NCBI RefSeq assembly: GCF_014172405.1
Contig: NZ_WNXC01000006.1
Span: 62,001-126,000 of the forward strand
Direction: 5' to 3'
Source: Pedobacter gandavensis
Lineage (GTDB): Bacteria; Bacteroidota; Bacteroidia; Sphingobacteriales; Sphingobacteriaceae
Length of the DNA stretch: 64,000 bases
Shown here: positions 53,262-62,081 of the stretch, piece by piece
How the letters are laid out: the number at the start of each line of letters is the position of its first letter
Position numbering within the stretch: the first letter of the stretch is position 1
Position numbers and translations under genes: made by a program
Notes under the pieces: model-generated
Databases searched by the model: none
Told to the model about the DNA's origin: nothing
The model's input: only the letters and a program-made list of their open reading frames with translations

Positions 53262-53792
53262 TCAGGATTGGTTTTTAGTGATGGTCTTTGCATTATAATC
53301 AGCTGATTTCCCTTTTGGGATGGATAATGATTGCCAATCTGTAGCGCGGAGCATTTTACCGATAAACACGATTTGACCAATATGGTAAGGATAATGAGCC
53401 AATTGACGGTTTATTGCGGCAATTACAGTATGTTTTTCCTGCCTAATGGTAACTTCTTTACTTAGGTCTTCTTCTTTTAAAGCATTGATTACGCCCAAGA
53501 AACAATTCCATCCCTGATCCCAACAAGCTAAAACCTCAGCTCTGGAAGAAAAATCGGGTATAAATTCAATATCCCGGTGCCTGTTTTCTTTTTCTCCATC
53601 ACTGGTAAAAAAATCAGTCCACCGGGATATCATATTCCCTGATAGGTGCTTCACGATGATGGCGATACTATTGCTTTCTGTGTTATACTGCCAAAACAAT
53701 TCCGCATCAGAAAGTTGCGCCATCGCTTGCTCCCCTATTTTTTTATAATATGCCAGCTGATGCTGAACGCTTTTAAGATATGCTTCCATCAT
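53262..53792 (-). CDS. DUF1572 protein (DinB superfamily)
   Basis: 176 residues from ATG 53792 (MMEAYLKSVQHQLAYYKKIG). Four-helix DinB-like fold: IIVKHLSGNMISRWTDFFTSDG and LAHYPYHIGQIVFIGKML carry the metal-ligand histidines. Related to the DinB protein encoded at 14875 but a separate family. Likely a metal-dependent transferase; substrate unknown. The UAS dyads of the permease directly follow its stop codon. Confidence 0.85.
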   Translation of the reverse strand: MMEAYLKSVQHQLAYYKKIGEQAMAQLSDAELFWQYNTESNSIAIIVKHLSGNMISRWTDFFTSDGEKENRHRDIEFIPDFSSRAEVLACWDQGWNCFLGVINALKEEDLSKEVTIRQEKHTVIAAINRQLAHYPYHIGQIVFIGKMLRATDWQSLSIPKGKSADYNAKTITKNQS

Positions 53793-53847
53793 CAAATAAA
53801 AATACAATGAAATATTAATATTACGATACAAATGAAAGCATTTTAAA

Positions 53848-55008
53848 TTACTGTGCTACAGCCAATCTTTTAGTCCTTGAAATCAGCAACCAGGCAAACA
53901 CAGCCCCTGTTAAGGCCATCACCGTTCCTACCCATACCGGTGAAGTATAATCATAACCTGCGGCCAATGGTAATCCTCCTAAAAAGGCACCTAAAGCATT
54001 TCCGATGTTGAAACTAGCCTGACTCACTGAGGCGGCAATCATCTCAGAACCTTTAGCGGTATTGATCATCAACATCTGTATTGGGGCAGCTACTGCGAAA
54101 GCAATTGCACCGGTAATGAAGGTCATTACTAAGGAAAGCGTCTGGTTATAGGAAACATAATGGACGATAAATAAAGAAATCGCCATCGCAATCAAAAGAG
54201 AAACTGAAGCTTTAGCCGGAGAGAATCGATCGGCCAATTTACCGCCGATAAAGTTACCCACCAACATCCCTAAACCTGCAAGTATCAGGATATAAGTGAT
54301 GGAATCAGCTGAAAACCCAGAAACATCGGTTAACAAAGGCGCAATATAGCTGTACCAAGAGAACAATCCACCGGTACCAATGGCAATCATTAAGATGATC
54401 AACCAGGCTTCCGGAAGTTTGAAAAAGGCCAATTCTTTTTTCAGGTCTCTATCTTTAGTTGCAGAAAGGTTAGGCATCCACAATTTCAAGCTCAAAAGCG
54501 TAATTAAACCAACAACAACGATGATGACAAAGGTATATCTCCAGGAATAATGGTGACCTATATAGGTTCCAAGAGGAACCCCAATAACATTTGCGATTGT
54601 TAAACCGGCAAACATCAAGGAAACCGCCTGTGCTTCTTTCCCTTTACCTGCAATTCGACTCGCTACTACGGATCCTACCCCAAAGAAAGCACCATGAGGA
54701 AGCCCGGCAAGAAAACGTGCGGCAAGCATCATGGTATAATCTGGAGAAAAAGCAGATAACGCGTTAAATGCAGTGAACATCACCATTAATGCTATTAAGA
54801 TCTTTTTTGGAGGATAACTACCTGCAATTGCCACCAACACTGGTGCACCTACCACAACCCCTAAGGCATAAGCAGAGATCAAGTGACCCGCTTGTGGAAT
54901 AGTAATGGCTAAATCTTTGGCAATATCAGGCAACAGGCCCATCATTACAAACTCTGTAATGCCAATTCCAAGTCCACCAAGGGTTAAAGTAAGTAAGCTT
55001 TTCTTCAT
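53848..55008 (-). CDS. MFS transporter, AraJ/sugar-efflux-like
   Basis: 386 residues from ATG 55008 (TTG 55014 rejected), twelve membrane helices. N-terminal GLGIGITEFVMMGLLPDIAKDL is the signature of the DHA1 AraJ/YdhP branch; ARFLAGLPHGAFFGVGSVVASRIAG is the typical motif near TM4. Likely proton-driven efflux of sugars or drugs. No regulator lies next to it. Confidence 0.92.
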   Translation of the reverse strand: MKKSLLTLTLGGLGIGITEFVMMGLLPDIAKDLAITIPQAGHLISAYALGVVVGAPVLVAIAGSYPPKKILIALMVMFTAFNALSAFSPDYTMMLAARFLAGLPHGAFFGVGSVVASRIAGKGKEAQAVSLMFAGLTIANVIGVPLGTYIGHHYSWRYTFVIIVVVGLITLLSLKLWMPNLSATKDRDLKKELAFFKLPEAWLIILMIAIGTGGLFSWYSYIAPLLTDVSGFSADSITYILILAGLGMLVGNFIGGKLADRFSPAKASVSLLIAMAISLFIVHYVSYNQTLSLVMTFITGAIAFAVAAPIQMLMINTAKGSEMIAASVSQASFNIGNALGAFLGGLPLAAGYDYTSPVWVGTVMALTGAVFAWLLISRTKRLAVAQ

Positions 55009-55192
55009 GATCAATTAAGTTAGTGTAATTTATACACACTGCAAAATTAACTAAATCATTTGCTTTTTTAAGTCTTCATTCTGTCAAATAGAATCCGGTT
55101 AATTTGTTTTTTTTCAAACACTTTGGAATCGCACTTGTTGCTATATCACACAGGTTATCATCCAATTAGATGAAGCCACAAAACCTATTCCC

Positions 55193-55591
55193 ATGAAATA
55201 CAATAATTATCGAAATGCACTTTCTTCATTAACCGCTCAAAAAACTGATTCAACCTTGCCGGTAGTGGCATTATTAGCCGGACTAGCGATTGGCGCAGTA
55301 ATAGGTGTCCTATTCGCACCACAAAGAGGGGCAGATATCCGAACAAAAATAGCTGACAAGGCGAAAGATCTTACTGATACTGCGAAAGACAAACTACATC
55401 TTGCAAAGCGCAAAGTGTTGTCAGAAGCAGATCAATTGGCGGAGCTTAAAGATGAGGCTATTGACAAAGCAAAAACAAAATCAAAAGAGGCATTAAATGC
55501 TGCCGAAGGGATTGTAGATCAATTAAAGTCTAAAGCAAAAGGTCTGGAATCTGATGCAAAAGCTACTGCAGAAAAAGTCCTGAATAGCTAA
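55193..55591 (+). CDS. YtxH-domain protein
   Basis: 132 residues. One membrane helix (VVALLAGLAIGAVIGVLFAP) followed by the YtxH tail of amphipathic helix repeats (DIRTKIADKAKDLTDTAKDK and following, LEA-like). General stress-associated small membrane protein; function poorly known. A terminator follows. Confidence 0.9.
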   Translation: MKYNNYRNALSSLTAQKTDSTLPVVALLAGLAIGAVIGVLFAPQRGADIRTKIADKAKDLTDTAKDKLHLAKRKVLSEADQLAELKDEAIDKAKTKSKEALNAAEGIVDQLKSKAKGLESDAKATAEKVLNS

Positions 55592-55622
55592 TCCCCCCCT
55601 TCCAACTTATTGTTATCCATCT

Positions 55623-55664
55623 GCAAAAGCCTATTCCTTACGGTGTAATCGAATAGGCTTTTGC
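55623..55664. terminator. Terminator after the YtxH gene
   Basis: GCAAAAGCCTATTC (55623-55636) pairs perfectly with GAATAGGCTTTTGC (55651-55664), with TATTTTT following. Confidence 0.85.
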
Positions 55665-55773
55665 TATTTTTCGGCTTTGACCCGCAGCAGAAACCCAGTC
55701 TTCGACCTGAGCTCGGGATAATTCCCAATTGCGCAGGTCTTTTCTCCATATTTAACAGGTTCTTATACCATCG

Positions 55774-55820
55774 TTGATAGGTCATTTAGACCTACTAAGG
55801 TCCTATTAGAGACCTATCAA
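55774..55820. repeat. Nested inverted repeats built from TAGGTC/GACCTA
   Basis: TTGATAGGTC (55774-55783) and GACCTATCAA (55811-55820) form an outer 10-bp stem; GACCT-ACTA-AGGTC lies inside. The stretch is between the YtxH terminator and the convergent repeat-protein gene, about 100 bp from its stop. It may be a small structured RNA or an operator array; nothing else is visible in this 328-bp gap. Confidence 0.4.
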
Positions 55821-55919
55821 CCTCCTATCAGAGATTAAGAAAACTTAAGCACAATACGGTAACAATATAAACACATATTGAGCCTGGTAACTTGCAAGAT
55901 CAACAAATGAAAAATGGGA

Positions 55920-56471
55920 TTATTGACGAAACAAAATTGGTCTGGTGGTAACGGATAGCTCATCAGTATTTCCAGTGATCGATTTGATTTCACCAAACCT
56001 GTCATTAATGTCAAATTTATTGTAATATTTAACTTGAACATTGCCAACAGATTTCACATGACCTTGTGGATCATGAATATCGAAGGTGTTGTAATAAGTG
56101 ATGTTGATATCTCCAACCGATTTCAGTGTACCTTTAACATCATGTATATCAAAGGTGTTGTTATATTTAAACACCAAATTACCTATAGATTTCAGCTTTC
56201 CTTTTACATCATGGATATCAAAATCAGTATAGTACTCCACACGTGGTCCCATTTGATCCAGATTTTCAATGGGATAACCATCAGTCGTTCCGATATACTT
56301 GATTCTTCCCGCTCCGGTAATCACTATTTCTATTTTATCATCTAACAGCAACTGGATGGTACGAAAGCCCTTTCCTTGCTTAGAAAGCACAAAATTAGCT
56401 GCAGTAATCTTCTGCGCATTACTTATTAAAAATGGAAAAAGGAATATAAGAACTAATAAAAATCTTCTCAT
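55920..56471 (-). CDS. Secreted protein with four 23-residue repeats
   Basis: 183 residues, signal peptide MRRFLLVLIFLFPFLISNAQ. Residues 84-106, 107-129, 130-152 and 153-166 (partial) are tandem copies starting FDIHD, with KSIGN/KSVGD at position 12-16 and YNNT/YYNT at the end. Each copy would form one or two beta-strands, so the protein may be a small beta-solenoid. No family recognised; probably periplasmic or surface-bound. It stands alone. Confidence 0.7.
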   Translation of the reverse strand: MRRFLLVLIFLFPFLISNAQKITAANFVLSKQGKGFRTIQLLLDDKIEIVITGAGRIKYIGTTDGYPIENLDQMGPRVEYYTDFDIHDVKGKLKSIGNLVFKYNNTFDIHDVKGTLKSVGDINITYYNTFDIHDPQGHVKSVGNVQVKYYNKFDINDRFGEIKSITGNTDELSVTTRPILFRQ

Positions 56472-56545
56472 TGGAATGGTTTCGTAAGTCTATGGTTAAA
56501 GGTCTAAATAAGATTGAATCACCAGGGCAATTCAAATCTTTGTAT

Positions 56546-57700
56546 TTACTCCGGCTCTTGGTTTGCGATTTTCTGATGGTTGAAAAACATTCTGGTGATC
56601 GGAATCAACATCAATCCACATAAGGCAAAGATGATAAAAGAAACCCTCAGGTTAAAAGCATGAGCCAGGTAACCGATCAATGGTGGACCTAAAAGCATCC
56701 CTGTGATTGAGTAAGTGGCAATAATTGAGATCGCCATTCCTGGCGAGTATTTTTTTGAGGCACCGGCTAAAGCATAAGACATGGGAATAATCGATGCTGT
56801 TCCGAAACCAACCAAAGAAAAACCAATCATTGCTGGCCAGAAAACCGGAAAGATAATCGCCAGACTAATCCCTGAAACAATAAATGCGGCACTCATGATA
56901 TAGGTTTTTGGCATTCCGATTTTACCGATGATAATGTCAGATAAGAATCTTGATGCTGCCATGAAGGTCATGAAAATCAGGTAGCCATAGGTGAAAATTT
57001 CCACTTTAATCACTTCCTGGAAATAAATACCACTCCAGTCAAACATCCCTCCTTCACAAATAGCACATAAAAATACGACTATCCCGAGGTAAAAAATGTA
57101 AGGGTCAGGTTTACTCAAAATTAATTTGTTACCGGTCTTAGCTCGGTCGCCACTTAATAAGAACTGGTAAGAATACATCGTAATTGCCAACATGGCCACT
57201 GCTACGATGGTAAAATGAAGTTGAATAGAAACGTTAATTGCCAGTAAAAAAGTAGACAGGGCAATTCCCGCGATTCCACCAATGCTCCAATAGCCATGAA
57301 AGGATCCAATGATCTTTTTATCAAATTGCTTCTGTAAAGTCAAGGCTTGTGTGTTCACGGAAATATTAAAGATCCTGGTGGTAAAAGCAAATAAAATGAC
57401 TGCGCCCACCAAGCTATAGATGTTGTGAGCAAAACCAATCAACGCTAGCGAAAAGGCATTTAATGCATATCCACCCGCCAATGGCACCTTGCTATTGAAC
57501 CTGGAAATCAACCATCCAGAGATCGGCAAGCCAAGTAATGATCCTATGGGCAAGGCTAGCAAAACACTCCCCAACTCCGCTTCATTTAGGTCGAACGCCA
57601 TCTTTATCGTTGGAATCCTTGATGCCCAAGTCGCGAAACTAAAACCAGACATGAAAAAGAAAAGACTTAAATAGAAACGATGTTTTTGCTTAGAAATCAT
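56546..57700 (-). CDS. MFS transporter, YbjJ-like
   Basis: 384 residues from ATG 57700 (TTG 57709 rejected), twelve membrane helices. GFSFATWASRIPTIKMAFDLNEAELGSVLLALPIGSL is close to the E. coli YbjJ group and the FucP-like branch. Substrate unknown. It is divergent from the TonB receptor operon and shares its upstream region with two metal-box-like sites, so joint regulation is possible. A good -7 box precedes it. Confidence 0.9.
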   Translation of the reverse strand: MISKQKHRFYLSLFFFMSGFSFATWASRIPTIKMAFDLNEAELGSVLLALPIGSLLGLPISGWLISRFNSKVPLAGGYALNAFSLALIGFAHNIYSLVGAVILFAFTTRIFNISVNTQALTLQKQFDKKIIGSFHGYWSIGGIAGIALSTFLLAINVSIQLHFTIVAVAMLAITMYSYQFLLSGDRAKTGNKLILSKPDPYIFYLGIVVFLCAICEGGMFDWSGIYFQEVIKVEIFTYGYLIFMTFMAASRFLSDIIIGKIGMPKTYIMSAAFIVSGISLAIIFPVFWPAMIGFSLVGFGTASIIPMSYALAGASKKYSPGMAISIIATYSITGMLLGPPLIGYLAHAFNLRVSFIIFALCGLMLIPITRMFFNHQKIANQEPE

Positions 57701-57720
57701 TAGATGCAAGAATTATTTTA

Positions 57721-57728
57721 CAAAAGTA
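57721..57728 (-). promoter_or_regulatory. -7 promoter box of the YbjJ-like MFS gene
   Basis: TACTTTTG on the minus strand fits TAnnTTTG; it ends about 20 bases before the start codon. No TTG is seen at the expected distance upstream. Confidence 0.5.
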
Positions 57729-57792
57729 AGCATTCATTTTGGACCATTTCCTCTATTTTCCCAGACAACATTAGGATTTTAAAATCAATTGT

Positions 57793-57867
57793 ATAGAATT
57801 ATTCTAAATAGCTTGTTTTATTAGTGTAAAAAATACACTTTTGCGGCGAAGATTAGAATAAGTCTAA
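57793..57867 (+). promoter_or_regulatory. Promoter with two wTAGA-N5-TCTAA boxes (metal-box-like)
   Basis: ATAGA-ATTAT-TCTAA (57793-57807) and TTAGA-ATAAG-TCTAA (57853-57867) share a 5-5-5 design. Between them lies AGTGTA-AAAAA-TACACT (57823-57839) and a TACACTTTTGC promoter-like box. The second site ends one base before the TTG start codon. The pattern TTAG...CTAA resembles DtxR/IdeR-type boxes, so repression by iron or manganese is the best guess. Confidence 0.58.
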
Positions 57868-57868
57868 A

Positions 57869-60649
57869 TTGAAATTACTATACACCACATTGCTAATACT
57901 AGCCTCAACGGCTATTTACGCACAAAAAAAAGCGATTATTACCGGAAAGGTTAAAGATGAAAATCTACAACCACTTGATTTGGTCAACATCAAAATGGTG
58001 GAAACCAATCAGTATACCATCACTAAAAAGGACGGAACTTTTACGATTCAGGTGTCTGAAGTAAACGATCAACAGATCACTTTGGAGTTCAGTTACATTG
58101 GTTTTAAAAAACTGACAAAACAAGTTTTAGTCGACAAGGAGAAAATTGATTTGGGTGTGATCCGCTTAAAAACACTTGACCTGAGCTTAAAGGAAATCTC
58201 GATTAGCGCCAAAAGGAACGGTGAAGGAAGCTCCAACTCTTCCTTGCTCATTGACCGGGATATGATTGAACAAACTCCGGCATTGAGTTTAAATGATTTA
58301 CTCAACCTGATTCCCAATAGAACAACCAGTCCGCCTTCTTTGCAAAATGTACAGAATCTAACGTTAAGGGCCGCTTATCCAGACCGTAACAATGGCAGAG
58401 ATGCTTTTACGCTGAATAATTCTTTCGGGGTAGCCATTATTTTAGATGGACAAGCAATTAGCAACAACGCCAATATGCAGAGCTATAACCCTGGATTAGC
58501 CGGCTTATCAGGCTCCACCATCAAAAGTGGCTCAAGTTGGGGTCTAAGCGGAGGAAGGAATGCGGAGTATTCTGGAGATTATGCTTTTGGAGGCATTGAC
58601 CTTCGTCAGATTCCTGCGGATAACATTGAAAACATAGAAGTTATAGCGGGAGTTCCTTCTGCAAAGTATGGGGATCTTTCTGATGGAGCGGTCATCATAG
58701 AACGCCAAGCTGGGGTTGGGCCAACCTATCTCCGCATGCAACTTAGAAATAATGCCACTTCATATGGATTTTCAAAGGGACTGAAGTTGGATCATGATCT
58801 GGGCGCTTTAAACGTAGGTCTAAATTATGTCAATTCATTTTCTGACAACAGAGAAAAGATGAAGGCTTACCAAAGAATCAACGCCAATACCATGTGGACG
58901 AATTCCTTTGGCAGAGAAAAGCAATTAAAAAACACTTTCAGTTTTGATTACGGAAGGAATTTAGATGGGATTAAACAAGACCCAGATAATCCCAAAGCCA
59001 CTAAAACCAGATTTGACAGCTGGAATCTAAGCATTGGAAACCGGATGAATTACCGATTAAAAACAGATTTCTTGAAAAATATTGGCCTAAATCTGAAGTA
59101 CAGTGAAGGACATCAGCAAACTTACACTGAAGAATTGAGGAATGTGGCTTTTGTAATGTATTCTGAAGCGACTCAGACCGGCATTACTGAGGGCAAGTTT
59201 GATTCAGGGATTTACAATGCCATTTCACAAGTAGATGGCCGGCCGATAAACTTTTCGGCATTGCTGGATCTCAACGCGGAGCTCAGCACAGGCAGCACCA
59301 TTCATTACCTTTCTTTTGGAACAAATTTTAACTACAGCGCCAACAAAGGTGAAGGTCGCATGGCAGATCCTACCAGACCTCGCCCTGATGCCGCCATGAA
59401 ACCAGGAGGAGCTTCCCTTTTTAAATCCACGGGATCCGAAAGGTATTATGATTTCAGATTGGCCCTAGCACAACAGGATCTTGGTTTATATTTAGAAGAT
59501 GTATTCAAACTAAAAGTAGCGGATAGAGCACTGAATGTACGTAGCGGTGTGAGGTTAGATATCCAGAATGGCTTCGCTTCTGTTGCACCGAGAACAAATG
59601 TCAACTATGAGCTGAGTAAGAATTTCAAGTTAGGTCTGGCTTATGGGATAGGGTTCAAAGCGCCTGGCTTGGCACAACGCTTTCCTGGTCCGACGTATAT
59701 GGAAGTACCACTTTTAGTTAGTTATAACGGAAATGTAAAGGAGAGTATATACCTCTTATACCTGGATCGATACGACCCAACCAACAAAAACCTGAAATCA
59801 TCACAAAATCAAACGATGGAGTTTACTTCGCAATTGAAACTGAATGATTTTAACCTCTCCATGTCAGCTTTCCATAAAATTGCCCGTAATGGCATCAATA
59901 CTGTAGAACAATTGCGGGTAGTTTCCTTACCTGATTACACTGCGACTTTTGTCCCAGGGCAGCAGCCAACGGTCACACAAGTAGGTACGAAAAGACAATT
60001 ACTATCGTATTACTCCTTTGAAAACATTTTAAAATCCAACAGTTCCGGGATTGAGTTCATGATGAGTACACCGGCTATTAAAGCGATCTCTACTTCCTTT
60101 AACCTGAGCAGCGGAATTTTCAGAACGGCAACAAAGGACCAATCGATCATCAGAAACAACCCGCTTGAAAACAACAACACCAACCCAGATTATGCCCGGG
60201 TAGGTTATTACAAGCGAGGTACACCCATTACTTATCAAAGCAATGCCCGGATTTCTGCCACTACACACATTCCAAAAATTAGCCTTATTGCGCAGTTTAC
60301 AGCAGAATTCGCCTTACTTCAAAAAACTATAGTTTCAGCGGATGCCGGGGTTCCTGTCGCCTACCTCAACAATAACCTTGATTATGTGACCATTACAGAT
60401 TTCAATCCAAAAGATCCTTTGTATGGCCATTTACTAGTCCCTAAGAGCGCTTATGAAGAAGGAAACCTGCCTAGAATCCTCCCAAATTACCACATGAGCA
60501 TTGGAAAGGAAATTAAGAAAAGGTTCAAATTCTCCTTCAATGTTTACAATGTTTTCAACTATCAACCCACTTACACAACTTCCGCGGGGACTTTAGTATA
60601 CCCTAACCCCGCTCCTTCTTTCGGTGCAGAATTATCATTAAAACTCTAA
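57869..60649 (+). CDS. TonB-dependent receptor with carboxypeptidase-like N-terminal domain
   Basis: 926 residues. No ATG fits; the gene starts at TTG 57869, giving the signal peptide MKLLYTTLLILASTAIYAQK, with an in-frame stop 15 bases upstream. Domains: CarboxypepD_reg (about 22-105; ITGKVKDENLQPLDLVNIKM), plug (about 120-280; SLNDLLNLIPNRTT, IILDGQAISNNANMQS, EVIAGVPSAKYGDLSDGAVI) and barrel ending NPAPSFGAELSLKL. There is no SusD gene. The two boxes upstream and the DUF4876/DUF6850 partners suggest uptake of an iron or other metal complex. Confidence 0.93.
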   Translation: MKLLYTTLLILASTAIYAQKKAIITGKVKDENLQPLDLVNIKMVETNQYTITKKDGTFTIQVSEVNDQQITLEFSYIGFKKLTKQVLVDKEKIDLGVIRLKTLDLSLKEISISAKRNGEGSSNSSLLIDRDMIEQTPALSLNDLLNLIPNRTTSPPSLQNVQNLTLRAAYPDRNNGRDAFTLNNSFGVAIILDGQAISNNANMQSYNPGLAGLSGSTIKSGSSWGLSGGRNAEYSGDYAFGGIDLRQIPADNIENIEVIAGVPSAKYGDLSDGAVIIERQAGVGPTYLRMQLRNNATSYGFSKGLKLDHDLGALNVGLNYVNSFSDNREKMKAYQRINANTMWTNSFGREKQLKNTFSFDYGRNLDGIKQDPDNPKATKTRFDSWNLSIGNRMNYRLKTDFLKNIGLNLKYSEGHQQTYTEELRNVAFVMYSEATQTGITEGKFDSGIYNAISQVDGRPINFSALLDLNAELSTGSTIHYLSFGTNFNYSANKGEGRMADPTRPRPDAAMKPGGASLFKSTGSERYYDFRLALAQQDLGLYLEDVFKLKVADRALNVRSGVRLDIQNGFASVAPRTNVNYELSKNFKLGLAYGIGFKAPGLAQRFPGPTYMEVPLLVSYNGNVKESIYLLYLDRYDPTNKNLKSSQNQTMEFTSQLKLNDFNLSMSAFHKIARNGINTVEQLRVVSLPDYTATFVPGQQPTVTQVGTKRQLLSYYSFENILKSNSSGIEFMMSTPAIKAISTSFNLSSGIFRTATKDQSIIRNNPLENNNTNPDYARVGYYKRGTPITYQSNARISATTHIPKISLIAQFTAEFALLQKTIVSADAGVPVAYLNNNLDYVTITDFNPKDPLYGHLLVPKSAYEEGNLPRILPNYHMSIGKEIKKRFKFSFNVYNVFNYQPTYTTSAGTLVYPNPAPSFGAELSLKL

Positions 60650-60659
60650 TATAAATACC

Positions 60660-61979
60660 ATGAAAAAACTAGTACTTAGCCTATGTTTAGTGGCCAGCTT
60701 ACTGGCATGTAAAAAAGACAAAACTCCTGGAATTCAACCCATAGATGTGGATGTTAAGCTTTCTTATGAAATCGCAACTTATAAGTTACCCATTGAAAAG
60801 ATCATTGTTAAAATCACAAATACGCACACCAACGCCAGTCAGGAGTTAGCAACTGATACCGCAGGAAAAGTGGCTTTTAAGTCTATTCCTTCTGGCTTAT
60901 ATGACATTGACGCCGTTGTAACGATCTCTGCAATAGAATACACCAGAATTACAGGGATTCCAACAGAGAATCCAGTTACTTTTAATGCCTCTGAAAAAGG
61001 AAAACAAATTGATGCCACACTTAATGGCGTATTAGATCTGCGTTTAATTGTAGGAAAATCAGGAGACTGGTTGATCAAACAGATTTATTATGCCGGTTCT
61101 GACAACACAAATGGTGCGGTATTTAGAGATCAGTTTTTAGAATTCTCCAATAACACCAATCAGGTTTTATATGCTGATAGTCTTTATTTCGCTCAGATCT
61201 ACGGCAGGGTATCCAGTGTATCGGCAAATATGAATTACACCTCCACGGGACAGATGGATTGGAGCAAATCATTGAATATGGATCCTGGTGTGAATGCCAA
61301 CAGTGATTATGTCTATGCTAAAAGCTTGTACATGATCCCGGGTACAGGAAAACAATACCCTGTACAACCAGGCGCAAGTATTATTGTGGCACAAACTGCA
61401 ATAAACCACAAATCCCCTTTCACTGGAAATGATGGTAAAGTGATCTCGGTAAGAAACCCTGAATTGACAATCGACCTTAGCACTGCAGATTTCGAAGCTT
61501 ATTATGGAGACATCTCTGGTGGAAAACCATTTGCTTCCGACGTAGACAACCCACAGGTTCCTAATATTGAAATCATTGCCCCATCAGGAAATGATATGAT
61601 TCTGGATGCTAATGGAAGAGATGGCTATGTAATTTTTAAAGTTGACCGTACGCAAAAAGTGAGAGAATGGCCTCAATACCCTGAACCACTAAAGACTGCA
61701 CCATCAGCAACTGCAAAAAAATACTTCCAGATTCCAATAAAACACCTGATTGATGGCGTTGAAATCCAACCCAATCTTCCTGCGAGCCGTTACCCAAAGA
61801 AACTAAACCCTGGTATTGATGCCGGATTTACGTTTGTTCCTGCAGGAAATTACAGTTCTCAGTCGGTGGTTAGGAAAACAGAGAAAACTGTAAATGGCAG
61901 AAGAATATTAAAAGACACCAACAATTCCAGCCAGGATTTCGATTACCTGGACAGGGCACAGCCAAGAGGTTTCAAATAA
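60660..61979 (+). CDS. DUF4876 lipoprotein
   Basis: 439 residues with lipobox LLACKKDK at the start. N-terminal beta-sandwich (PIEKIIVKITNTHTNASQEL), then a larger domain containing YYAGSDNTNGAVFRDQFLEF and PVQPGASIIVAQTAINHKSP, typical of DUF4876. It follows the receptor by ten bases and is likely a surface lipoprotein that hands ligand to the receptor. Binding partner unknown. Confidence 0.85.
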   Translation: MKKLVLSLCLVASLLACKKDKTPGIQPIDVDVKLSYEIATYKLPIEKIIVKITNTHTNASQELATDTAGKVAFKSIPSGLYDIDAVVTISAIEYTRITGIPTENPVTFNASEKGKQIDATLNGVLDLRLIVGKSGDWLIKQIYYAGSDNTNGAVFRDQFLEFSNNTNQVLYADSLYFAQIYGRVSSVSANMNYTSTGQMDWSKSLNMDPGVNANSDYVYAKSLYMIPGTGKQYPVQPGASIIVAQTAINHKSPFTGNDGKVISVRNPELTIDLSTADFEAYYGDISGGKPFASDVDNPQVPNIEIIAPSGNDMILDANGRDGYVIFKVDRTQKVREWPQYPEPLKTAPSATAKKYFQIPIKHLIDGVEIQPNLPASRYPKKLNPGIDAGFTFVPAGNYSSQSVVRKTEKTVNGRRILKDTNNSSQDFDYLDRAQPRGFK

Positions 61980-62024
61980 AAACAGCGTATTCAAAAAAAA
62001 CAGCAGTGTGCTGATCTACTAAAT

Positions 62025-62063
62025 AACGGTTATGAGTTGATGATCATCAGCTTCATAACCGTT
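62025..62063 (+). repeat. Intergenic hairpin in the receptor operon
   Basis: AACGGTTATGA (62025-62035) pairs with TCATAACCGTT (62053-62063); the centre contains TGATGATCATCA. A small CAGCA-GTG-TGCTG stem precedes it. It lies 19 bases before the DUF6850 ATG at 62082 and may set expression or processing of the third gene. Confidence 0.55.
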
Positions 62064-62081
62064 AAACATTCTGATTCTCCG

